A stretch of 64,000 nt of DNA from JALHSW01 sp963720675 (GTDB lineage: Bacteria > Actinomycetota > Acidimicrobiia > IMCC26256 > PALSA-555): NCBI GenBank assembly GCA_963720675.1, contig CAVRGH010000010.1:806001-870000 (forward strand). Direction: 5' to 3'. Shown one piece after another: positions 57,089 through 64,000 of the stretch. Made by a program: the position numbers and the translations under genes. Within the stretch, counting starts at the first letter, position 1, and every line of letters starts with the position of its first letter. A model generated the notes under the pieces. That model was not told where the DNA came from and did no database searches. It was given only the letters and a program-made list of their open reading frames with translations.

Positions 57089-58434
57089 ACCAGCACCTCG
57101 ATCGGCGTCGCGACCAGGTCGGGGCCGATCGCACCGGTGACCTTGGCGCGCACCACCGAGCCGAGACGCGCGTGCGCGCCGTCGAGGTGCACGATGCCGT
57201 CGATCTCGGGTGCTTCACGGTGCGTTCGCCCGGTCGCGTCGCCGGTGTCGTCGTCGGTCCCGTCGACGAGCACCTCGACCTCGGTGCCGGCGCGCACGAG
57301 CACGTCACGCGCACCTTGCGTGATCGGTTCTTGCAGCTCATCGCACTCGCGCAGCCACTCGCCCATGAGCGCGTCAGGGACCGCTCCGTCGAGCGTTGCC
57401 GCAGACGTGCCGTCCTCGGGCGAGAACGGGAAGAACCCGGCCCAGTCGAGACGTGCCTCGCCGAGGAAGTGCAGCAGCGTGTCGTGGGCGGCCTCGGTCT
57501 CGCCGGGGAACCCGACGATGAACGACGAACGGAAGGTGGCATCGGGCTCCTGGGCGCGGATGTCCTCCATGATCTCGACGAAGCGATCGCCGCTCCCCCA
57601 GCGCTTCATGCGTTGCAGCAGCGCGCGGTCCGCATGCTGGAGCGAGAGGTCGAAGTACGGCACCACCGTGTCGAGCTCGAGCATCGTCGACACCAGCGGG
57701 TCGTGGACCTCGCTCGGGTAGAGGTAGAGGAGCCGCACGCGCCGGAGCCCCTCGGGCGCGAGCTCGGCATCGAGCCGACGCAGGAGTGGGGCGAGCTCGC
57801 CGGGCGTCCCGATGTCGCGGCCGTACCAGGCGAGGTCCTGGGCGACGAGCACGAGCTCGGCCACTCCCCCCGTCACGAGCGCCCGCGCCTCGTCGAGGAT
57901 CGAATCGGGGGTTCGAGAGCGCTGCTTCCCGCGGAACGACGGGATGGCGCAGAACGCGCAGGCCCGGTCGCAGCCCTCGGCGACCTTCAGGTACGCCCAC
58001 GGCGCCCGCGGCGCAGCCCGGGGCAGCTCGAGCAGGTCCCGGACGCCGGTCGGGCGCGTTCGGGGCGTGAACAGGACCGGGGCGACGTGGCCGCTCAGCG
58101 AGCCCTCGCCGGCGAAGCCCACGACGGCATCGGCCTCGGGGAGCGCGGCGGCGAGCTCGTCGCCGTAGCGCTCGGCGAGGCAGCCGGTGACGACCAGCTT
58201 GGCACCGTCCTTCCGGGACTCGCCCAGAGCGAGGACGGTGTCGATCGACTCCTTGCGCGCGGCCTCCACGAAGGCGCACGTGTTGACGACCACGAGGTCG
58301 GCGGCGTCCGCGCTCACGGCCGGCTCGAGCCCGTCGGCGACCAGCGAAGCGATGACCTTGTCGGAATCGACCGCGTTCTTGGGGCAGCCCAGCGTCTCGA
58401 CCCAGTATCGAGCAGTCGTCGAATCCCCCGGCAT
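57085..58434 (-). CDS. rimO: Ribosomal protein S12 methylthiotransferase
   Basis: A 449-residue radical-SAM enzyme that methylthiolates Asp of ribosomal protein S12. MTTase-domain Cys are in LGCPKNAVDSD, NTCAFVEAARKES and VTGCLAERYG. The radical-SAM motif is CDRACAFC and the TRAM domain is at the C-terminus. LGCPKNxVDS separates RimO from MiaB. ATG 58434 (MPGDSTTARYWVETLGC) is chosen because TAGCAT lies 7 nt before it; an in-frame start 25 codons earlier is less likely. Confidence 0.95.
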   Translation of the reverse strand: MPGDSTTARYWVETLGCPKNAVDSDKVIASLVADGLEPAVSADAADLVVVNTCAFVEAARKESIDTVLALGESRKDGAKLVVTGCLAERYGDELAAALPEADAVVGFAGEGSLSGHVAPVLFTPRTRPTGVRDLLELPRAAPRAPWAYLKVAEGCDRACAFCAIPSFRGKQRSRTPDSILDEARALVTGGVAELVLVAQDLAWYGRDIGTPGELAPLLRRLDAELAPEGLRRVRLLYLYPSEVHDPLVSTMLELDTVVPYFDLSLQHADRALLQRMKRWGSGDRFVEIMEDIRAQEPDATFRSSFIVGFPGETEAAHDTLLHFLGEARLDWAGFFPFSPEDGTSAATLDGAVPDALMGEWLRECDELQEPITQGARDVLVRAGTEVEVLVDGTDDDTGDATGRTHREAPEIDGIVHLDGAHARLGSVVRAKVTGAIGPDLVATPIEVLV

Positions 58435-58441
58435 GCCCTCG

Positions 58442-58447
58442 ATGCTA
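58442..58447 (-). promoter_or_regulatory. Probable -10 box of the rimO-pgsA-cinA operon
   Basis: TAGCAT on the minus strand, 7 nt before ATG 58434. The 150 bp between rimO and the conservon GTPase gene hold no other gene that I can support. Confidence 0.5.
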
Positions 58448-58584
58448 CCGGGGGCCCTCCGAGGGGGAACTCCCGGAGTGGTGCCGTCGTTCTCGCGTGT
58501 GGGCATCAACGTCGCTGCCCTGCAGACGTGGGGCGCCTCCGAAGCCGTCAGGCCGGGGGGCGGGGGCGCCCCGCCTTCTGTCGC

Positions 58585-59178
58585 CTACGCGGCGCCCTGG
58601 GCCCGCCGGAGGGCGGACTCGACGAGCAGCACCAGCGTCTCCTGCACGTGGGAACGGCGGCGGGCATCGCAGAGGACGATGGGGACGTTCGCCGGGATCG
58701 ACAGCGCCTCGCGCACGTCCTTGGGGTGGTGCGTCGACACGCCGTCGAACAGGTTCACGGCGACGACGAACGGGAGACCGGTGCCCTCGAAGTAGTCGAC
58801 GGCCGGGAAGCAGTCCTCGATGCGGCGCGTGTCGACCAGCACCACCCCGCCGACCGCGCCGCGGACCAGCTCGTCCCACAGGAACCAGAAGCGGTCCTGG
58901 CCCGGCGTGCCGAACAGGTAGAGCACCATGTCGGGCCCGATCGTGATCCGACCGAAGTCCATGGCGACGGTCGTGCCCCGCTTGCCCTCGACCGGTCCGG
59001 GGTTGTCGACGCCGAGGCTCTCGACCGTCATCTCGGCCTCGGTCTTCAGCGGCTCGATCTCCGAGATGGAACCGACGAACGTCGTCTTGCCCACGGCGAA
59101 GCCGCCCGCGACGACGATCTTCATCGCGACGGGGACGACGGGTGCGCGCGTGGCGCCTTCAAAGAGCGCGGATGCCAT
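58585..59178 (-). CDS. Conservon GTPase (CvnD-like ATP/GTP-binding protein)
   Basis: A 197-residue small GTPase of the conservon type, distantly related to MglA. The P-loop is AGGFAVGKTTF, LFGTPGQDRFWFLWDELVRG is the G3 region and VAVNLFDG the G4-like motif. It is thought to act with the roadblock protein at the membrane as a signalling switch. ATG 59178 overlaps the DUF742 stop by 20 bp. Last gene of the four-gene conservon. Confidence 0.92.
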   Translation of the reverse strand: MASALFEGATRAPVVPVAMKIVVAGGFAVGKTTFVGSISEIEPLKTEAEMTVESLGVDNPGPVEGKRGTTVAMDFGRITIGPDMVLYLFGTPGQDRFWFLWDELVRGAVGGVVLVDTRRIEDCFPAVDYFEGTGLPFVVAVNLFDGVSTHHPKDVREALSIPANVPIVLCDARRRSHVQETLVLLVESALRRAQGAA

Positions 59179-59524
59179 CCAACAGCCTCTCGAGGTATCC
59201 GGGATCCGACGCGGTGTCGGTCGGTGCGACGACGACGGTGACCGCACCGATCGCGTCGAGGTCACCGACCAGGACGCGCATCACGCCGATGGGGAGGGTC
59301 ATGCGGGCGGCGAGCTCGGCCACCGACACCGGCTTTGCGCACAGCTCGACGATCCGGCGCGGCTCGGGCCCGGCGGTGAGGTCGAGCTCGCGGCCGTCGG
59401 TGAGCGCGCGGATCGTCGCGTCGAGCGTCAGCTCGGGACCGCGCGCGGTCGTACGGCCACCGGTGACGACGTAGGGACGGACGAGCCGCGGCGGCTCGGC
59501 GCCCGGGTCGTCCGGCCGGGTCAT
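59159..59524 (-). CDS. Conservon DUF742 protein (CvnC-like)
   Basis: A 121-residue DUF742 protein with the typical opening PRLVRPYVVTGGRT and a predicted winged-helix-like middle (SVAELAARMTLPIGVMRVLV) ending in GDLDAIGAV. Its biochemical role in conservons is not established. ATG overlaps the roadblock gene's stop by 4 bp. Confidence 0.92.
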   Translation of the reverse strand: MTRPDDPGAEPPRLVRPYVVTGGRTTARGPELTLDATIRALTDGRELDLTAGPEPRRIVELCAKPVSVAELAARMTLPIGVMRVLVGDLDAIGAVTVVVAPTDTASDPGYLERLLDGIRAL

Positions 59525-59943
59525 CGCGGCAGGCTGGTCTGGAGCTCGGCGACCAGCGACGGGGTCAGTGCCGCAGCACAGCGCTCGACCAGGACGGCCA
59601 TCTCGTACCCGATCAGCCCGGCGTCGCTCGGTCGCGTCGCGACGACAGCGAGCGCCGAGGTCTCACTGATGCTCATGACGAAGAGGATGGCGTGCTCGAA
59701 CTCGACGATGACCTCGTGGACCGCGCCTCCGCCGAGCGGCGTCGACGCGCCCCGCGAGATGCTCTGGAGCCCGGCCGCGACCGCAGAGAGCCGGTCGGCC
59801 GCGATGCGGTCGACACCCTCGGACATCGCGACCAACAGCCCGTCCGACGACACGACCACGGCCTGGCCCACCCCGGGTACGCCGGCGACGAAGTTGGAGA
59901 CCAGCCAGTTGAGGTTCCGCGCCTCGGACGAGAGCCGGATCAC
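59521..59943 (-). CDS. Conservon roadblock/LC7 domain protein (CvnB-like)
   Basis: A 140-residue roadblock/LC7 protein. NLNWLVSNFVAGVPGVGQAV opens it, and GLLVAMSEGVDRIAADRLSA is the canonical core. Such proteins act as regulators of MglA/CvnD GTPases. The start overlaps the sensor kinase stop by 4 bp. Confidence 0.92.
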   Translation of the reverse strand: MIRLSSEARNLNWLVSNFVAGVPGVGQAVVVSSDGLLVAMSEGVDRIAADRLSAVAAGLQSISRGASTPLGGGAVHEVIVEFEHAILFVMSISETSALAVVATRPSDAGLIGYEMAVLVERCAAALTPSLVAELQTSLPR

Positions 59944-62501
59944 TGCTCGTCCCCGCCGCCGTGCTCGCCGTTCGTCGTGGTCGACTCTGCATCGGCCACG
60001 GTCTCGGGAGCACGCACGCGTCCATCGCGCTTGCCGCGCTCGTGACGGGTCAGCAGGTCGTGCACGCGTTCCGGTCGCGGACGCACATCGGGGGGGCCGA
60101 GGGGTGCGTCCGCGGCCGGACGGCCCGAGAGATGGGTCCCGGGAACACGAGCCTGCAGGCCACTGGGTGCCGACGTCGGGGCGGACGCCCCGCTCGTCGC
60201 CGTCCCGCTCGTCGGCGCCCCGCTCGTCGGGGTGCCATTCGTCGGCGCGCCAGTCGTCGGCGTCCGTCGTGTGAGGGGGTCCGTCGCCGACGCGTTGGCG
60301 GGCTCGCGCGGGGGGTCGACAGGCGCGGTCGGCGCGGCAGCCGGTCGAGGCGACGGGGGCGCCGTCGGTGCCCCGCTCGGGTGCGACCAGGTGATCGGCG
60401 GCGGGGTCGGCGCGGTGCTCGGAGCGGGACTCGGCGCGGGGGCGGGCGGCGGCGACGCCGCGGCAGCGACGATCGGCGTCGTCACCGACGGGTGCGACGG
60501 CGAAGGCTGCGGCGCGTGGCGCGGCTCGGCCGGCTGCGCCGACGCTTCGACGGCATGGGTCGCGGTCGGTCCGTCATGCGTGGGGTTCGGGGCGTCCGGA
60601 CGCGCGAGCACGGTCGCGGGCAACGCGATGACCGCGGTCACGCCGCTCCCCGGGGCCTTGCGGAGCTGCACGTGGATCCCGTACCGGTTCGCGAGGTGGG
60701 CAACCACATACAGGCCGAGTGTCCGGGACAGCGCGAGGCCGGGCGCCGGCGGTCGAGCGAGCAGCGCGTTCGCGGACGCGACGCGCTCGTCTTCCATCCC
60801 GATGCCCTCGTCGGAGACGGTGATCACGAAGCGGCGCTCGACCCGTCGGCCGGCCACGACCACGGGCGTGGTCGGGGGCGAGAACGCGGCGGCATTCTCG
60901 AGGAGCTCGGCGATGAGGTGCGTCACGTCGGCGACGGCGTTGCCGGCGATGGCGATCTCGTCCTCGAAGCCGAAGTAGGTGACCCGCGCGAAGTCCGCGA
61001 TCTCGGCCGCCGCGGCACGCACCACGTCGATGACCGGGATGGCCGAACCCCACTGCCGGGGCTGCTCCGCGCCAGAGAGCACCAGCAGGCTCTCGGCGTT
61101 CCGGCGCATGCGGGTGGCGAGGTGGTCCAGCTCGAAGAGCGACGACAGCTCGCGCGGGTCGTCGACCCGTCCCTCCATCTCGTCCAGCATCGAGATCTGG
61201 CGGTCGAGGAGGCTCTGGTTCCGTCGGGCGAGGTTCACGTAGAGGTCGCCGATGCCCTTCTGCAGCAGCTCGGACTGCTCCTGCGCGACGGCGACGGTCA
61301 CCTCCTGGATGGTGCTGAACGCCTTGGCGAGCTCGCCGATCTCGTCGTCGGAGTCGACCTTGATCGGCGTCAGCTCTTCGAGCTGGTCGGGCGTGAGCTC
61401 GCCGCCCCGGTGCAGCGTGTCGACGAGGCGTGGCAGACGCCGCTCCGACATGTCACGCGCCGCGCGCGTCAGCGCGCGGAGCGGCCTGTTCACCGCACGG
61501 ACGAGCGCGTACGCGAGCAGCAGGGCGACGAGCACTGCCGCTGCGGTGAGGAGCGCCACGAGGATCGTCTCGTTCCGGGTCTGCGACTGCGTCTCGGACG
61601 CGGTGCGGTCCACGACCCGCAGCGCGGCAGCCGCGCCGGTGTCGAGGCGCGCCTGCTCCTGCCCGTACCAGTCCTGGTACTCGTCGGGCGTCGCGGTGAG
61701 GGTCGTGGGGAGGCCGCCGTCGGTCGTGTTCGCCGAGATCGGGCTCGGGCCGGGACTCTGCGTGGCGGACTGGTCGAACGCGGCCTTCTGCGCGGCACTG
61801 GCCGTCGCCGCGAAGCCCGAGGTCGCGGCACGCTCGGCGACGATCGCGTCGATGCGCGCGTTCCCCAGGGTCAAGGCCAGCTCGGGGCTGACCTCGCCAG
61901 TCTCGCTGTGGCGGATCACGTAGAGCAGGACGGCGGCCTGGTCGCTGATCGCGACCTGCTGACGCGAGATGTCGAGGACTGCGCCGAGGCTCGTGGCGAG
62001 ATCGCGGTCCTCCAGGTCGCGGACGACGTTGTCCGCGGCGTCGAGGGCGTCGTGCGCGACCGGCTCGAAGTATCCGATCCACGACGACCCGAGATCGACG
62101 GCTCCGCGGTACTGCGTGAGGAGTGCGCCGGTCGAGTCGGCGAGCTCGGTGACCTGTTCCGTGGTCGCGTCGCTCACGCGGCCATCGAGGTTTCCCGCCG
62201 ATCCCTGGAGCGCGACGACCGCCCGGTCCGTCGCGGCGCGGGCGTCGTCGAGAGCCTGCTTCGCCTCCGGGTTCGTGGTCCCGTCGCGGACGAAGGCCTC
62301 GGAGGCGACGGACTCGTCGCCCGCAGCGCGCGCGAGTGAGTTGAGGTCCCGGAAGGGCGAGACGATCTTCCCGTAGTCCGAAGCCACTGCCTGGGCGTCG
62401 AAGCGCCCGACGATGATGAACCCGGCGAAGATGAGCAGCACCGCGAGCGGCACGCTCACCACGAGGATGAGCTTCGACCTGAATGGCAGCTTCGCCAGCA
62501 T
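59940..62501 (-). CDS. Conservon sensor histidine kinase-like protein (CvnA-like)
   Basis: An 853-residue membrane sensor. Helix 1 (LILVVSVPLAVLLIFAGFII) and helix 2 (ILVALLTAAAVLVALLLAYA) flank a 290-residue extracellular helical domain. A HAMP domain and a nitrate-sensor-like segment (LYVNLARRNQSLLDRQISML) follow, then a HATPase domain (ELLENAAAFSPP, DEGIGM, GLALSRTLGLYVVAHLA). No phosphorylatable His box is evident. The last 250 residues are a Pro/Ala/Thr-rich tail with short repeats of the T-x-GAPT type around 60190-60280. GTTCC and GGGGG precede the ATG. No promoter was located in the gap to ftsK. Confidence 0.9.
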   Translation of the reverse strand: MLAKLPFRSKLILVVSVPLAVLLIFAGFIIVGRFDAQAVASDYGKIVSPFRDLNSLARAAGDESVASEAFVRDGTTNPEAKQALDDARAATDRAVVALQGSAGNLDGRVSDATTEQVTELADSTGALLTQYRGAVDLGSSWIGYFEPVAHDALDAADNVVRDLEDRDLATSLGAVLDISRQQVAISDQAAVLLYVIRHSETGEVSPELALTLGNARIDAIVAERAATSGFAATASAAQKAAFDQSATQSPGPSPISANTTDGGLPTTLTATPDEYQDWYGQEQARLDTGAAAALRVVDRTASETQSQTRNETILVALLTAAAVLVALLLAYALVRAVNRPLRALTRAARDMSERRLPRLVDTLHRGGELTPDQLEELTPIKVDSDDEIGELAKAFSTIQEVTVAVAQEQSELLQKGIGDLYVNLARRNQSLLDRQISMLDEMEGRVDDPRELSSLFELDHLATRMRRNAESLLVLSGAEQPRQWGSAIPVIDVVRAAAAEIADFARVTYFGFEDEIAIAGNAVADVTHLIAELLENAAAFSPPTTPVVVAGRRVERRFVITVSDEGIGMEDERVASANALLARPPAPGLALSRTLGLYVVAHLANRYGIHVQLRKAPGSGVTAVIALPATVLARPDAPNPTHDGPTATHAVEASAQPAEPRHAPQPSPSHPSVTTPIVAAAASPPPAPAPSPAPSTAPTPPPITWSHPSGAPTAPPSPRPAAAPTAPVDPPREPANASATDPLTRRTPTTGAPTNGTPTSGAPTSGTATSGASAPTSAPSGLQARVPGTHLSGRPAADAPLGPPDVRPRPERVHDLLTRHERGKRDGRVRAPETVADAESTTTNGEHGGGDEQ

Positions 62502-62605
62502 GGAACCCCCGCGCGCTCGGGCACGTTGCCCGACGGGGGTGGTTTCGGCATCTGGGAGCCCGGCCTTGACCCCCTGCTTACCTTCCTCTGGGGTCAGTGC
62601 CTACG

Positions 62606-62655
62606 GTTCTGGCGTCAGCAAGGGTGTCTCAGGCACCCATTTCCGACGCCGAAAC
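62606..62655. repeat. 50-nt palindromic intergenic repeat, copy C
   Basis: GTTCTGGCGTC (62606-62616) and GACGCCGAAAC (62645-62655), centre GGTGTCTCAGGCACC. It lies just after the ftsK stop and before the conservon; arms differ from copies A and B at a few positions. Confidence 0.8.
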
Positions 62656-62672
62656 ACCTTCTCGCGGGTGAG

Positions 62673-64000
62673 TCAGTCGCCGTCGTCGGCACCGCGGGCC
62701 TGCATGGCCTCGAACTCCTCGACCGTCATGAGGACGTCCCGGGCCTTCGAGCCGGCCCCCGGGCCGACGACGCCCTTGCGCTCGAGCAGGTCCATCAGGC
62801 GACCCGCCCGGGCGAACCCGACCCGGAGCTTGCGCTGGAGCATCGACGTGGACCCGAGCCCGCCCCGGACCACCAGCTCCATCGCGTCGACGAGGAGCGG
62901 ATCGTCGTCGTCGGTGTCGGCGCCGCCCTTGCCGCCACCCGTGTTCGAGTCGTCGACGATGCCCTCGGCGTACATCGGCTCGGCGGCCTGGCGCTTCCAG
63001 TGCGCGGCCACCTTCCGCACACACTCCTCGTCGACCCAGGCGCACTGGATCCGCTGTGCACGGCTCGAGCTCGCGGTAAGGGCGAGCAGGTCGCCCTGGC
63101 CGATCAGCTTCTCGGCGCCGGCCTGGTCGAGGATGACGCGCGAATCGGCCAGGCTCGACACGCTGAACGCGAGACGGCTCGGCACGTTGGCCTTGATGAC
63201 ACCGGTGATGACGTCGACCGACGGGCGCTGCGTCGCGATGACGAGGTGGATCCCGACTGCACGGGCCATCTGCGCGATGCGACAGACGCTGGCCTCGACG
63301 TCGCGCGCCGCGACCATCATGAGGTCGTTGAGCTCGTCGACGACGATCACGATGAACGGCAGCCGCTCGTAGCCCTTGCCGGAGACGACGTCGGGCTCCT
63401 CGGGGGTCGGCAGCTCACCGCGGTCGACCATCGCGTTGTAGCCGGTGATGTCGCGCACACCGACCTCGGCAAGGGCCTCGTAGCGCATGTCCATCTCGCG
63501 CACGGCCCAGTCGAGCGCGTTGGCGGCCTTCTTCGGGTTGGTGACCACCGGCGTGAGGAGGTGCGGCAGGTCGTTGTAGGCGCCGAGCTCGACGCGCTTG
63601 GGGTCGACCAGGATGAGCCGCACCTGCTCGGGCGTGCAACGCATGAGCAGCGACGTGACGAGCGAGTTGATGCAGCTCGATTTCCCCGCACCGGTCGCGC
63701 CCGCGATGAGCACGTGCGGCAACGTCGCCAAGTTGAGCATCACGGAGCGCCCGGCGATGTCGCGCCCGAGCCCCACCTCGAGCGGGTGCGTGGCGGCCTT
63801 GGCCTCGGGCGACATGAGGATGTCGCCGAGTGTCACCAGCTGGCGGGCCTTGTTCGGCACCTCGACTCCGATCGCCGAGCGACCGGGAATCGGGGCGAGG
63901 ATCCGGACGTCGGCCGACGCCATCGCGTACGCGATGTCGTGGCTCAGTCCGGTGACGCGGTTCACCTTCACGCCCGGCGCGAGCTCGAGCTCGTAGCGGG
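62673..64000 (-). CDS. ftsK: DNA translocase FtsK, C-terminal part
   Basis: The C-terminal 442 residues of FtsK/SpoIIIE; the gene continues past the window, open in frame from YELELAPGVKVNRVTGLSHD. The motor domain has Walker A GATGAGKSS, Walker B FIVIVVDELNDLM and the RecA-like core (ATQRPSVDVITGVIKANVPS). The C-terminal gamma winged-helix (VDAMELVVRGGLGSTSMLQR) reads oriented sequences at the chromosome terminus. It pumps DNA at the division septum. VDELNDL has Asn where VDELADL is usual. Confidence 0.96.
   Translation of the reverse strand, partial: RYELELAPGVKVNRVTGLSHDIAYAMASADVRILAPIPGRSAIGVEVPNKARQLVTLGDILMSPEAKAATHPLEVGLGRDIAGRSVMLNLATLPHVLIAGATGAGKSSCINSLVTSLLMRCTPEQVRLILVDPKRVELGAYNDLPHLLTPVVTNPKKAANALDWAVREMDMRYEALAEVGVRDITGYNAMVDRGELPTPEEPDVVSGKGYERLPFIVIVVDELNDLMMVAARDVEASVCRIAQMARAVGIHLVIATQRPSVDVITGVIKANVPSRLAFSVSSLADSRVILDQAGAEKLIGQGDLLALTASSSRAQRIQCAWVDEECVRKVAAHWKRQAAEPMYAEGIVDDSNTGGGKGGADTDDDDPLLVDAMELVVRGGLGSTSMLQRKLRVGFARAGRLMDLLERKGVVGPGAGSKARDVLMTVEEFEAMQARGADDGD

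Noticed and set aside
60190..60280. CRISPR-like or intergenic tandem repeat
   Set aside because: The repeats are in frame inside the conservon kinase gene, have no unique spacers, and encode a Pro/Thr/Ala linker.
1..64000. tRNA, rRNA genes, insertion sequences or prophage genes
   Set aside because: I looked for T-loop signatures, transposase or integrase motifs and long terminal repeats and saw none that I could support.

Overview
The window is 64 kb of very GC-rich DNA with tightly packed, often 4-bp-overlapping genes. Most genes use ATG or GTG starts, with some TTG. Several features point to an actinobacterium of the Acidimicrobiia/Ilumatobacter type, with only moderate confidence below phylum: LexA boxes of the actinobacterial form, a conservon (sensor kinase, roadblock, DUF742 and GTPase genes), a class II ribonucleotide reductase, many apparently leaderless genes with a TANNNT box 6-7 nt before the start codon, and a gene backbone like the mycobacterial ftsK-recA-miaBA-dapF-hflX-lexA-nrdR block. 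Four conserved genes are each broken by one extra base, which fits an assembly with residual indel errors.

Layout: 1-4623 is the end of a peptide/oligopeptide ABC transporter operon (binding protein tail, two permeases, two ATPases). 4649-9386 is a minus-strand run of lon, fumC and a 3-ketodihydrosphingosine-reductase-like SDR. 9449-13395 encodes a secreted CocE/NonD hydrolase and a DUF885 metal hydrolase. 13468-20119 (minus) holds an M3 peptidase, a HelD-type helicase, a histidine phosphatase, a quinone reductase and an SDR. 20202-23347 (plus) begins with a redoxin gene whose in-frame TGA lies exactly at the thiol active site and is followed by a SECIS-like hairpin, so it is a probable selenoprotein. 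An SMP-30 protein and a zinc alcohol dehydrogenase follow it.

23373-33191 is a mixed region: a PIG-L deacetylase, two membrane proteins, a DUF7064-like protein, a sugar dehydratase-like PLP protein of the RfbH/ColD type, an SDR, the alkylation-repair pair ogt/ada-alkA with a shared palindromic promoter, a YcaQ-type glycosylase and an APH-family phosphotransferase of different base composition.

33350-38313 is the DNA precursor/SOS block: nrdJ, nrdR and a LysM protein, divergent from lexA. 38291-41632 carries a GlxA-type regulator, dapD and dapC. 41700-46633 is an accessory cluster of glycosyltransferase, PqqD-like chaperone, HPr-kinase-like protein and a GT2/nucleotidyltransferase fusion. It resembles the tailoring part of a peptide-modification system but lacks any cyclase or protease. 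46630-51138 is hflX-dapF-miaA-miaB as one overlapping operon. 51179-55201 holds a TauE/SafE permease, a GNAT enzyme, recA and a Pol IV gene. 55216-58434 is rimO-pgsA-cinA. 58585-62501 is the conservon, and the window ends inside ftsK.

The DNA-damage genes share control elements. recA, the LysM gene and lexA all have LexA boxes inside or beside a -35/-10 pair. recA and the LysM gene also share an identical 16-bp leader element that resembles a PafBC-type (LexA-independent) promoter. A 50-nt palindromic repeat occurs three times, always at gene 3' ends.
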